From NCBI GenBank assembly GCA_002862085.1, contig PKCK01000126.1, positions 1 to 64,000 on the forward strand: a stretch of DNA of 64,000 bases. Reading direction: 5' to 3'. This document shows positions 45,325-53,525 of the stretch, in pieces; position 1 is the first letter of the stretch, and each line of letters begins with the position of its first letter. The notes beneath the pieces were generated by a model. It searched no databases. It saw only the letters and a program-made list of their open reading frames with translations, and was not told where the DNA came from. The position numbers and the translations under genes are program-made. This DNA is from Planctomycetota bacterium (GTDB lineage: Bacteria; Planctomycetota; UBA1135; GCA-002686595).

Positions 45325-45330
45325 CCGCGG

Positions 45331-45336
45331 AGTCTA
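45331..45336 (-). promoter_or_regulatory. Putative -10 element TAGACT for the AbgT-family gene
   Basis: The minus strand reads CTAGACT with 6 nt before the ATG at 45324. It has the same hexamer and spacing as the DUF1549/DUF1553 gene. Confidence 0.42.
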
Positions 45337-45466
45337 GTGTCCCGAGGCGCCCGGGCGCGGCGTGGGAACCGCTCCGGGCCCCCTCGGGCCCGAGCGACGG
45401 GCAGCTGGCACCCCGGCGCGTCGAATGCGCTGGCGCCGGCCTCCGCGGATCGGGAGACTCCTCGAC

Positions 45467-46282
45467 ATGACCGAGAGCCGCTATCGCGCCGTGAAGGCGT
45501 ACGAGAACCTCGAGTGGATCAACAGCCGCGACGCCCGCCCGCTGCGCATCCTCGCCGAATACCTCGAACCCGAGTCCCGCTTCGAGGAGATGGACATCGA
45601 GGACACGATCGTGGTCTTCGGTTCGGCGCGCCTCCTTCCCAGGGACGTGGCCGAGGAGCGGCTCGAGGAGACCAGGCGCGACGGTGGTGACGTGGCGAAG
45701 GCCGAGCGCGACCTCAAGATGTCCAGCTACTACGAGGACGCGCGGGAGCTCTCGTTCCGGCTCACGGAGTGGAGCAAGAACCTCGAGGAGGGCAAGCAGC
45801 GCTTCGTCATCTGCTCGGGCGGTGGGCCCGGGATCATGGAGGCCGCCAACCGCGGGGCCTCCGAGGCCAAGGGCCTGAACATCGGGCTCAACATCAGCCT
45901 CCCCTTCGAGCAGAACGACAACCCGTACATCACTCGCCGGCTGAGCCTGGAGTTCCACTACTTCTTCATGCGGAAGTTCTGGTTCACCTACCTGGCCAAG
46001 GCGATCGTCGTGATGCCAGGCGGGTTCGGGACCCTGGACGAGTTCATGGAGGTGGTGACGCTCGTTCAGACCCTCAAGATCAAGAAGGATCTGCCGATCG
46101 TGCTCTTCGGCAAGGACTTCTGGAGCAACGTGGTCAACTTCCAGACGCTCATCGACTACGGCACGATCAGCGCGGAGGACGTGGACCTGTTCTTCCAGAC
46201 CGACTCGGTGGACGAGGCCTTCGAGTACGTCACCCAGAAGCTGACCGAGGGCGGCTTCCCCGAGCCCGGCCCACATCTTTGA
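45467..46282 (+). CDS. LOG-family protein (TIGR00730-like Rossmann fold)
   Basis: A 271-residue cytosolic protein. The family nucleotide-binding motifs are CSGGGPGIMEAANRGASEA and MPGGFGTLDEF (about residues 184-193), the PGGxGTxxE signature of cytokinin riboside 5'-monophosphate phosphoribohydrolases, formerly mislabelled lysine decarboxylases. Likely activity is hydrolysis of nucleoside monophosphates to base plus ribose phosphate; the substrate in a planctomycete is unknown. The N-terminal ~45 residues before VVFGSAR extend the short LOG core. Start chosen at the ATG where recognisable coding composition begins. Confidence 0.88.
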   Translation: MTESRYRAVKAYENLEWINSRDARPLRILAEYLEPESRFEEMDIEDTIVVFGSARLLPRDVAEERLEETRRDGGDVAKAERDLKMSSYYEDARELSFRLTEWSKNLEEGKQRFVICSGGGPGIMEAANRGASEAKGLNIGLNISLPFEQNDNPYITRRLSLEFHYFFMRKFWFTYLAKAIVVMPGGFGTLDEFMEVVTLVQTLKIKKDLPIVLFGKDFWSNVVNFQTLIDYGTISAEDVDLFFQTDSVDEAFEYVTQKLTEGGFPEPGPHL

Positions 46283-46291
46283 GTCGCGCCT

Positions 46292-46308
46292 CGCGGAGAC
46301 ACTCCGCG
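46292..46308. terminator. 7-bp hairpin after the LOG-family gene
   Basis: CGCGGAG-ACA-CTCCGCG starts 9 bp after the LOG-family stop and about 70 bp before the ABC operon. There is no T-run, so it may be a weak terminator or an operator for the operon. Confidence 0.4.
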
Positions 46309-46366
46309 GCAGGATCCACTCCGCTGCTCCAACGGTCTCCGTACCAACCTTCGGCGGCGGCGGGCT

Positions 46367-46372
46367 TATCAT
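46367..46372 (+). promoter_or_regulatory. Putative -10 element TATCAT for the ABC/DUF3299 operon
   Basis: TATCAT with seven C residues before the ATG at 46380. It fits the close TAnnnT pattern and is near the consensus TATAAT. No -35 is evident. Confidence 0.4.
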
Positions 46373-46379
46373 CCCCCCC

Positions 46380-47066
46380 ATGGCGCTCCTCGAGCTCAAC
46401 GGCGTACGGAAGGGCTACCCCAGCCCCGAGGGCGAGGCACAGACGGTCCTCGACGTGCCTTCGTTCTCCCTCGAGGCGGGCGCCGAGCTCGCCATCGCGG
46501 GGACGAGCGGCTGCGGCAAGACCACCCTCTTGAACATCGTCGCCGGGCTCCTGTCCCCCGATGAAGGCGAGGTGCGCTTCGACGGAGACGTGGTCAGCGA
46601 CTTCGGCGAGGCGCGCCGCGACGCCTGGCGCGCGAAGGAGCTGGGCTACGTCTTCCAGACCTTCCACCTGCTCGGTGGCTACACGGCGCTCGAGAACGTC
46701 CTGCTGGGCATGATGTTCGGGCCCGGCGCGGATCGGGGGAGGGCGCAGGCGCTGCTCGAGCGCCTCGGCCTCGGCCACAGGCTCTCCCACCGGCCGAGTC
46801 AGCTCTCGATCGGCCAGCAGCAGCGCGTCTCGCTGGCGCGCGCCCTGGCGAACCAGCCCCGCCTCGTCCTCGCGGACGAGCCCACGGGCAACCTCGACCC
46901 GCGCTTCGCCCTCGAGGCCCTCGAGATGCTCCGCAGCCTCTGCAAGGACACCGGGGCCGCGCTCCTCTGTGTGAGCCACGACCCGCGCGTGCTCGACGCC
47001 TTCGAGGAGCGCGTCGACTTCGCCGACGTCAACGTCGCGATGCAGCGCGAGGAGGAGCGCGCGTGA
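46380..47066 (+). CDS. ABC transporter ATPase (MacB/LolD type)
   Basis: A 228-residue nucleotide-binding subunit. Walker A is GTSGCGKTT (residues 41-49), the signature motif is LSIGQQQRVSLARAL (with I in place of the usual G of LSGGQ), and Walker B is LVLADEPTGNLDP. The GNLDP wording and length mark the MacB/LolD group, which power FtsX-type permeases. Its stop overlaps the permease start by 4 bp. It heads a probable four-gene operon with the permease, His-rich lipoprotein and DUF3299 lipoprotein. Confidence 0.93.
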   Translation: MALLELNGVRKGYPSPEGEAQTVLDVPSFSLEAGAELAIAGTSGCGKTTLLNIVAGLLSPDEGEVRFDGDVVSDFGEARRDAWRAKELGYVFQTFHLLGGYTALENVLLGMMFGPGADRGRAQALLERLGLGHRLSHRPSQLSIGQQQRVSLARALANQPRLVLADEPTGNLDPRFALEALEMLRSLCKDTGAALLCVSHDPRVLDAFEERVDFADVNVAMQREEERA

Positions 47067-48301
47067 CCTCGCTCTTCTTCATCGTACAGCGCTCCCTGCG
47101 TCAGCATCTGCTGTCGACGGTCATCACCGTCATCGCCGCGGGCCTCGCGAGCGGACTCGTGATGAGCGTCTTCAACGTGTCCGCGCAGTCCCGCAGCGCT
47201 TTCACCGGCGGCGACATCGGCTACGACGGAGTGCTGGGGGCCAAGGGCAGCCCGCTCCAGCACGTCCTCAACACCGTCTATCACATGGAGTCGTCGCCGG
47301 GGAACATCCCGTATGCGATGTACCGGGAGATGAAGGAGACGCGCGGGGTGAAGTACGCGATCCCGTACGCCGTGGGCGACAACCTGTACGGCTACCGCAT
47401 CGTCGGCACCACGCGCGAGATCTTCGACGTCTTCGAGTACCAAGCTGGCAAGCACTTCGAGTTCGCGGAGGGCGGCGCGTTCGACGAGATGTCGCGCTCG
47501 GCGGTCTTCGGCGCCACCGTCGCGTCCAAGCTGGGCCTCCGTGTGGGGGACACCTTCAGCCCCTACCACGGGTTCAACTTCAATCCGTCGCAGCTCCACG
47601 AGGAGGTCTACACGATCTCCGGGGTGCTGAAGCCGACGAACACCCCGTCCGACCAGGTCATCTGGATCCCGCTCGAGGGCATCTACCGGATGGAGGGTCA
47701 CCTCCTTCCCGACGGGACCGACGGCAAGGACATCGGCGCCGTCCAGATCCCCGAGGAACTGAAGGAGGTCTCGGCCGTGATGGTCAAGTTCCACAGTCCT
47801 GGCGTGGGCATGCTCCTCGCGCCGGAGATCAACCGCGGCGACGAGGCGACCTTCGCGTGGCCCATCTCGGACGTGATGCTGAGCTTCCTCGGCAAGCTCG
47901 CCTGGATCACCGACATCCTGCGCTACGTCGCCTACCTCGTCGTGGTGGTCGCCGGCTTCGGGCTCCTGGCGAGCGTCTACAACACGATGAACGAGCGGCG
48001 CCGCGAGTTCGCGGTGCTGCGCGCCCTCGGTGCGGCCAAGCGCACGGTCTTCTCGGCCATCGTCCTCGAGGCCGCGACGATCGCCTTCCTCGGGAGTCTG
48101 CTCGGCTACGCCCTCTACGCGGCCGTCATGGTCGTCAGTGCGGCGATCATCAAGCATGAGACCGGCGTCGTGCTCGAGACGCTCACCTTCCATCCCGCGC
48201 TCCTCTGGACCCCCGTCGGGATGGTCCTCGTCGGGGCGATCGCGGGTGTCTTTCCGGCCCTCAAGGCCTACTCCACCGACGTCGCTCGCACACTGGCCTG
48301 A
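47063..48301 (+). CDS. FtsX/MacB-type ABC transporter permease
   Basis: A 412-residue membrane protein with one N-terminal helix (LLSTVITVIAAGLASGLVMSVF), a large extracytoplasmic domain (about 45-290), and three C-terminal helices, around VVVVAGFGLLASVYNTMNERRREFAVLRALGA, then two more ending near the stop. This is the MacB/LolCE topology in which the external domain works mechanically on a substrate rather than forming a channel. The conserved coupling segment ERRREFAVLRALGA is present. It overlaps the ATPase gene and precedes the His-rich lipoprotein gene by 46 bp. Confidence 0.9.
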   Translation: MTSLFFIVQRSLRQHLLSTVITVIAAGLASGLVMSVFNVSAQSRSAFTGGDIGYDGVLGAKGSPLQHVLNTVYHMESSPGNIPYAMYREMKETRGVKYAIPYAVGDNLYGYRIVGTTREIFDVFEYQAGKHFEFAEGGAFDEMSRSAVFGATVASKLGLRVGDTFSPYHGFNFNPSQLHEEVYTISGVLKPTNTPSDQVIWIPLEGIYRMEGHLLPDGTDGKDIGAVQIPEELKEVSAVMVKFHSPGVGMLLAPEINRGDEATFAWPISDVMLSFLGKLAWITDILRYVAYLVVVVAGFGLLASVYNTMNERRREFAVLRALGAAKRTVFSAIVLEAATIAFLGSLLGYALYAAVMVVSAAIIKHETGVVLETLTFHPALLWTPVGMVLVGAIAGVFPALKAYSTDVARTLA

Positions 48302-48347
48302 GCCTCGCTCACGGGCAGCCGCTCGACGCAACACACGACCTGCAGTC

Positions 48348-48932
48348 ATGCCGATCATTCGCAACGTTCTCCACGCTGGCCTCGCCGCCGGTCTCGCCCT
48401 CGCGATCTCCTCCTGCACCGTCAAGTCCGAGGAGGACCACGGCCACGACCACGACCACGGCCACGCCCACGATCCGAAGTTCGGCGGCTTCCTCGTCGAG
48501 CTCGGCGATCACTTCGCCAACCTCGAGATCGTCCACGACGTCGAGGCGGGCAGCCTCACCGTCTACGTGCTGGGTGCTCACGCCGAGGAGACGGTCAAGT
48601 CGAGCACCGAGGAGCTGGCGCTCTCCATCAACGTGCACGCGGACGAGCCCCTCACCTTCGTACTCGCCGCTGACGAGAGCTCGCTCTCCGGGAACCAGAA
48701 GGGCGCCTCGGCGAAGTTCTCCGTCACCGACGAGCGCCTCGCGGGGCTCGAGCACGGTCACGCTACCGTCTCCGCCGTCGAGGCGCGCGGCGAGATCTTC
48801 GAGGACGTCACCTTCGATATCGGCGGCCACGGCGAGGACGATCACGGCGGCGACGATCGCGAAGACCACGACGGCGATGACCACGACGATCACGACCACG
48901 ACGATCACGACGGCGAGGACAGCGATGGCTGA
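48348..48932 (+). CDS. Histidine-rich lipoprotein (candidate metal-binding component)
   Basis: A 194-residue lipoprotein with lipobox LAISSC (Cys23). Directly after it comes a His/Asp cluster (residues 30-42, alternating H with G, D or A). A compact beta domain follows (FGGFLVELGDHFANLEIVHD, SLTVYVLGAHAEE). The C-terminus is an acidic His-rich tail (about 164-194) with repeats of DDHDD/DHDDHD. Such clusters bind Zn or other divalent metals. The gene overlaps the next one by 8 bp (ATGGCTGA). By position and chemistry it is the ligand-capture protein of an ABC system resembling Zrg zinc uptake, though it is not clearly the DUF2796 (ZrgA) family. Confidence 0.78.
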   Translation: MPIIRNVLHAGLAAGLALAISSCTVKSEEDHGHDHDHGHAHDPKFGGFLVELGDHFANLEIVHDVEAGSLTVYVLGAHAEETVKSSTEELALSINVHADEPLTFVLAADESSLSGNQKGASAKFSVTDERLAGLEHGHATVSAVEARGEIFEDVTFDIGGHGEDDHGGDDREDHDGDDHDDHDHDDHDGEDSDG

Positions 48933-49782
48933 TCGGGGCGCGCTCGTGTCCCTCGGTGCCGGTGCAGCGTTGTTCGCGCTGACCTTCGCATGCGGCGGCG
49001 AGGAGGCGAGTGAAGACCGGCGTGGGAGCGCGGGCGCCCGGCCGGGTGACGGGGACGTCGCGCTCGCGGCTCCCCAGGGCCGTTCCTTCCTGGATGCCAG
49101 GCCAGCTGAGGGTGAGCTCGTCGTGACCACCGCCGAGGCCCGCCTCGCCTCCGGCGCGCTCGACGGGGGCGCGATCCGAGGCGGCGGAGGTCGGCCGTCG
49201 GGGATCGGCGACCTCGCGCGGTCGGTGGATCCGTCGCTCCTGACGCCCGAGGCGCTGGCGAACAATCCCCTCGTCATCGGGACGGAGAAGCGCGACCCCT
49301 TCGTTCTGCCGGAGGGCGCCGACCCCTTCGATCCGACCGTCTACGGGTGGGAGAAGGACGAGGACGGTCACTGGCTCATCGCCTATTCCGATCTCAGCCT
49401 CGAGGGCGTCGACAAGGACCTCCTCCTCGACGCCCTGGTCTATCCGGAGGAGTACGAGGACGAGGAGGTCCCTTTCCCGGACCGCATCAAGGCGCTCGAC
49501 GGCGAGAAGATCGCCCTCACCGGCTACATGATCGCGGTCACCTGGAACGACGACCGCGTGAAGAACTTCATGCTCGTCCGCGATCTGATGGCCTGCTGTT
49601 TCGGTGGCAGCCCCGAGCCCGACGAGTGGGTCGACGTGACGATGGAGGGCAAGGGGTCGCCCTACATCCAGTTCGTCCCGGTGGTCACCCGCGGCACCTT
49701 CCACATCCAGGGCCTCTCGGACGCGGCGGGCTACGCCACTGGAGCCTTCCGGCTGGAAGGCGTCGACACCCGCGAGGAGTGA
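48925..49782 (+). CDS. DUF3299 lipoprotein
   Basis: A 285-residue protein with lipobox LTFAC (Cys23). The N-terminal ~100 residues are low complexity and glycine/alanine rich. The C-terminal part matches DUF3299: IKALDGEKIALTGYMIAV, KNFMLVRDLMACCFGGSPEPDEWVDVTM, and VTRGTFHIQG. The adjacent cysteines of ACC are characteristic. DUF3299 genes are often next to MacB-like ABC genes and, as I recall, to zinc-uptake zrg genes in Vibrio; here it is the fourth gene of such an operon. Its biochemical role is unknown. Confidence 0.78.
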   Translation: MADRGALVSLGAGAALFALTFACGGEEASEDRRGSAGARPGDGDVALAAPQGRSFLDARPAEGELVVTTAEARLASGALDGGAIRGGGGRPSGIGDLARSVDPSLLTPEALANNPLVIGTEKRDPFVLPEGADPFDPTVYGWEKDEDGHWLIAYSDLSLEGVDKDLLLDALVYPEEYEDEEVPFPDRIKALDGEKIALTGYMIAVTWNDDRVKNFMLVRDLMACCFGGSPEPDEWVDVTMEGKGSPYIQFVPVVTRGTFHIQGLSDAAGYATGAFRLEGVDTREE

Positions 49783-49981
49783 GCGCGAGCGCCCCCGCTG
49801 CCGCTTCGACGGACGCCTGTGGCAGGACCGTGAAGGCCGTCGTCGAGTTCACGGTCGGACGTCGATTCGAGCTCGAGGGCGCGAAGCGCGATGTCCTCTC
49901 ACCCTGGATGGAGGGGTGACGCCTGCGTGGCGGGTCGGGCGCTTCCGCGGCGTCCGCTCGCTCCGGCTCCGGTCGCGGCGG

Positions 49982-49987
49982 TAGCTT
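49982..49987 (+). promoter_or_regulatory. Putative -10 element TAGCTT for the sodium:solute symporter gene
   Basis: TAGCTT with 6 nt before the ATG at 49994, fitting the close TAnnnT pattern. Confidence 0.35.
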
Positions 49988-49993
49988 GGCGCC

Positions 49994-51754
49994 ATGCGCC
50001 TCTCTTCCCTGGACGTCGGGATCATCGCCGGGTACTTCGTGCTCGCCCTCGCGGTCGGCCTGTGGGCAGCGCGGAGGGCGGGGGAGAGCAGCCGGAACTT
50101 CTTCCTCGCCGGGCGGGACATGCCCTGGTGGCTGCTCGGCGTGAGCATGGTCGCGACGACCTTCGCGACCGACACGCCGAACCTCGTGACAGGCCTCGTC
50201 CGGGAGAACGGGGTCGCGGGCAACTGGGCGTGGTGGGCGTTCCTGCTGACGGGGATGCTCACCGTCTTCGTCTACGCGCGGCTCTGGCGCCGGACCGGCG
50301 TCGTCACGGACATCGAGTTCTACGAGCTGCGCTACGGCGGCCCCGCAGCGGCCTTCCTCCGCGGCTTCCGCGCGCTCTACCTCGGGCTCGTCTTCAACGT
50401 CTGCGTGATGGCGGGCGTGAGCCTCGCGGCCATCAAGCTCGGCGGCGTCCTCCTCGGATGGGACGGCTGGGTGACCCTCACGGTGGCCGGCGCGGTGACC
50501 CTGGCTTACAGCGGCCTCGGAGGCCTCCGCGCCGTCATCCTCACCGACTTCGTCCAGTTCGTCCTCGCCATGGTGGGCTCGGTCGCGGCGGCGATCGTCC
50601 TCGTGAACCGCGAGGACGTCGGCGGTCTCGGCGCGCTGCTCGAGCACCCTCGCGTCGCGGACAAGCTCGCGATGATCCCGGACATGAGCGCGAGCGAGGT
50701 CTGGGTCCCGCTCCTGCTCATCCCGCTCGCGGTGCAGTGGTGGGCGGCCTACTACCCGGGCTCCGAGCCGGGCGGCGGCGGATACGTGGCCCAGCGCATG
50801 CTCTCGGCGCGCAGCGAGGGGCACGCGGTCGGCGCGACGCTGCTCTACAACGTGGCGCACTACGCGCTCCGGCCCTGGCCCTGGATCCTCGTCGCGCTCG
50901 CGTCCCTGGTGGTGTTCCCGGACGCGGCGTCCATGGCCTCGGCGTTCCCCGAGGTCCCGGCGGACAAGCTCGGCGAGGACCTCGCCTACCCGGCGATGCT
51001 GAGCCTCCTGCCGCCCGGCCTGCTCGGCCTCGTCGCCGCGTCGCTGCTGGCGGCCTTCATGAGCACCATGAGCACCCAGCTCAACCTCGGCGCGAGCTAC
51101 CTCGTGAACGACTTCTGGGCGCGCTTCGTGAAGCCGGACGCCACCGAGAAGCAGAAGGTCGCCGCCGGTCGCGTCGCGACCGCCATCTCGCTCGTCCTCG
51201 GCAGCGCCCTCGGGCTCGTGCTCAAGGACGCTGGCCAGGCGTTCACGATCCTGCTGCTGCTCGGCGCCGGCACCGGTGGGCTCTACGTCCTCCGCTGGTT
51301 CTGGTGGCGCATCAGCGCCGCCACCGAGATCGTGGCGATGGTGGCGTCCCTCGTGATCGCGGCGGTCCTCAACTTCGGCGTCCCCGACGACGAGCTGCCG
51401 GGCCACCTCAAGCTCGCGCTCGGCGCCGCGGTCACGACCGCGATCTGGCTCTCCTCCGCCTTCGTGACGCGGCCCGAGAAGGACGAGGTGCTCCAGCGCT
51501 TCGTGGACGTCGTTCGCCCGGGCGGGCCCGGCTGGGCACGCTTCAGGCCGGCGGACGGAGGCGGTCAGCCGTGGCCGGTGCCGAAGGGCATCCTCTCGAT
51601 GCTGCTCGGCTGTGCCGCGGTCTACGGGGTCCTCCTGGGCACGGGCCATCTGATCTACGGAGAGCGCGGCCTCGCGGCCGCGCTCCTCGGGTTGGCCGTG
51701 GCGGCGGGCGTGGGCCTCGCCGCTGTTCAGCGCGGGGTCAACGCACCTTCTTGA
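49994..51754 (+). CDS. Sodium:solute symporter family protein
   Basis: A 586-residue polytopic membrane protein of the SSS family (LeuT fold). Features are GIIAGYFVLALAVGLWAARRAGESSRNFFLAGRDMPWWLLGVSMVATTF in parts at the N-terminus, the AYSGLGGLRAVILTDFVQFVLA motif, and AAFMSTMSTQLNLGASYLVNDFW near residue 355-375, which carries sodium-binding serines/threonines in this family. The transported solute (sugar, amino acid or other) cannot be read from sequence. Its 3' end overlaps the convergent secreted-protein gene by 17 bp. Confidence 0.93.
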   Translation: MRLSSLDVGIIAGYFVLALAVGLWAARRAGESSRNFFLAGRDMPWWLLGVSMVATTFATDTPNLVTGLVRENGVAGNWAWWAFLLTGMLTVFVYARLWRRTGVVTDIEFYELRYGGPAAAFLRGFRALYLGLVFNVCVMAGVSLAAIKLGGVLLGWDGWVTLTVAGAVTLAYSGLGGLRAVILTDFVQFVLAMVGSVAAAIVLVNREDVGGLGALLEHPRVADKLAMIPDMSASEVWVPLLLIPLAVQWWAAYYPGSEPGGGGYVAQRMLSARSEGHAVGATLLYNVAHYALRPWPWILVALASLVVFPDAASMASAFPEVPADKLGEDLAYPAMLSLLPPGLLGLVAASLLAAFMSTMSTQLNLGASYLVNDFWARFVKPDATEKQKVAAGRVATAISLVLGSALGLVLKDAGQAFTILLLLGAGTGGLYVLRWFWWRISAATEIVAMVASLVIAAVLNFGVPDDELPGHLKLALGAAVTTAIWLSSAFVTRPEKDEVLQRFVDVVRPGGPGWARFRPADGGGQPWPVPKGILSMLLGCAAVYGVLLGTGHLIYGERGLAAALLGLAVAAGVGLAAVQRGVNAPS

Positions 51755-53459
51755 CGTCGAGCTCGACGCGCAGCGCGCGTCCGCTCTCGTCGCCCAGGAC
51801 GATCTCCCAGCTGTCGCTGGCGCTCGGCGCGACCGTGCCCCGCTCGTTGAGGCGAGTGATCGCGGCGGACGTCGCCGCGATGGATCGCACCATCGGGTTC
51901 TCGCGGAGGTCGTGGTCTCGGCTGACCTGGCCGTCGACGACGAAGGCGAGATCGCCGGAGCGGAGCCGGTCCACCTGGATCGAGCAGGCGAGCCCCTCGA
52001 AGCGCAGGACCACCTGCGGGTCGCGAATAGCCGCGTTCTGGGCGACCTCGACGTCGTAGTCCTTGACGATCAGACCCTCCGAGCCGACGGCGAGCAGCGC
52101 CCGGGTCCCGCCGATGACCTCGACCGTACCGGTCCCCTCCGCCTCGCCGTCGGTCCAGCTGGCCTCGATCGTGTAGACCGACGGGGAGTCACCGAGGAGG
52201 AACGCAGCCGCGTCCATGACGCGCGGTGTGTCCTCGCTCTCGAACACGAGCAGCGTGGCGCCCGGGACGTCCATTCGGGCCGGGTCGCCGATGCGGTCGC
52301 TCATCATCTCGAGCGCGCTGCCCTCGCGCCACGAGAGCAGCGCGCGCAGAGGTGCCTCCTGGCTGTCGAACTTCGAGCCCTCGCCGATCTCGAAGGTGCT
52401 CGCGGCCTCGAGGATGTTCCCCGCCGCGTCGACGCGGGCGGGGGTGAAGGCGCCGCGCGGGACGGCGAGCATGCTCTTGCCCTCGCCCATGGCGAACGCC
52501 TCGGCGCGCGGCGGGGCGGAGAGCAGCTCGATGGCGACGTAGTGCTCCGGACGCGTGGAGAGGATCATGGCGTCGCCCGTGCGGAGGGCGGTCTCGCCCG
52601 CCGCGGCTCCTCCGATGAGTCCGAAGGGCTCGTACCACGAGATGCCCTTGTGGATGTCGATGCCGCCCCCTTCCGAGGTCACGACCAGATGCGTGTCGGC
52701 CGGACCGATGGTCTCGCGGTCCTCCCGCTCGGTCTCGCGAGCGAAGTAGGCGAGACGCAGCGCTTCGCCGGACCAGCTGCCGAGGAGCGCGAGATCCAGG
52801 CCCTCGGCCGCATCGAGCACGAGCGGGTTGCCGACGGCCACGGCCTGAGCGATCTCCACGTCGAGGCCGACGGTGGCCGAGTGAGCCTGGAGTTCACGAA
52901 CGTGCGTCAGGCGAGATGCGGGGAGCGTGATCTCCCTCGCGCTCTCGAGCCCTTCGGCGGCGAGGGCGCGCCAGGCGTCGCCGCCCGCCGCGCGAGCCGC
53001 GGCGAGCTGGTCCGCCCCCGCGGCGAAGCGCGTCACGCGAAGACGCGGCGCGGCGGTGTGGAGGGCCTCCAGGTACTGGACGAAGCGCGTGAAGGCCTCG
53101 TGTCCCTCGGCGGTCGCCTCCATGTAGAGCACGCCCGGCTCCACGAAGTCCACGCTCATGATGGTGTCGCCGTGGATCTCGCTGAAGACGTTGAACGCGG
53201 CCTCTGAAGGCCGCCACTCCTCGTCGCGGCCGATCTGCCCCACGTCTCCCGCGGCGGGCGGGAGGACCTGGAGCAGCGGAACGACGGGGAAGGAGTCCAT
53301 CTCCTCCGACCGACCCGTGCAGAGCAGATCGAAGGCGCGCAGATCCACGAAGCGAGCGACGTACGCCGGGGGGGACTCCGCGGCACCGTCGTCGTTCGGC
53401 ACTGCCCGCGGCAGGGAGAAGGTCAGTGAGAGGGCGAGTGGCAGTGCGAGTACATGCAT
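51738..53459 (-). CDS. Exported protein of unknown function (573 aa), third gene of sigma/anti-sigma operon
   Basis: I do not recognise this protein. It has a short signal peptide (MHVLALPLALSLTFSLPRA) and no further membrane helix. Residues ~30-130 mix helix and strand, and the remainder is strand-rich (DTHLVVTSEGGGIDIHKG, MLAVPRGAFTP, GATLLVFESED). It begins 66 bp after the anti-sigma gene on the same strand and so is probably in the same operon. Encoded with a sigma/anti-sigma pair, it may sense or respond to an envelope condition; this is inference. Confidence 0.72.
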   Translation of the reverse strand: MHVLALPLALSLTFSLPRAVPNDDGAAESPPAYVARFVDLRAFDLLCTGRSEEMDSFPVVPLLQVLPPAAGDVGQIGRDEEWRPSEAAFNVFSEIHGDTIMSVDFVEPGVLYMEATAEGHEAFTRFVQYLEALHTAAPRLRVTRFAAGADQLAAARAAGGDAWRALAAEGLESAREITLPASRLTHVRELQAHSATVGLDVEIAQAVAVGNPLVLDAAEGLDLALLGSWSGEALRLAYFARETEREDRETIGPADTHLVVTSEGGGIDIHKGISWYEPFGLIGGAAAGETALRTGDAMILSTRPEHYVAIELLSAPPRAEAFAMGEGKSMLAVPRGAFTPARVDAAGNILEAASTFEIGEGSKFDSQEAPLRALLSWREGSALEMMSDRIGDPARMDVPGATLLVFESEDTPRVMDAAAFLLGDSPSVYTIEASWTDGEAEGTGTVEVIGGTRALLAVGSEGLIVKDYDVEVAQNAAIRDPQVVLRFEGLACSIQVDRLRSGDLAFVVDGQVSRDHDLRENPMVRSIAATSAAITRLNERGTVAPSASDSWEIVLGDESGRALRVELDVKKVR

Positions 53460-53525
53460 GGAACGGTCCAGTCGAGGGGTGAGGTGGAGCCGGGGGACCG
53501 GTCGGCGCGCGGCCGACCGGTGGAG

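Noticed and set aside
48348-48932. His-rich lipoprotein as a nickel/cobalt permease or chaperone
   Set aside because: It has no membrane helices apart from the signal and sits in an ABC/DUF3299 operon. The metal cannot be named from sequence, so zinc is only a working guess.
49347-49919. Frame overlapping the DUF3299 gene whose last ~30 codons look protein-like
   Set aside because: Most of it is shadow, and the tail has no good start or conserved motif.
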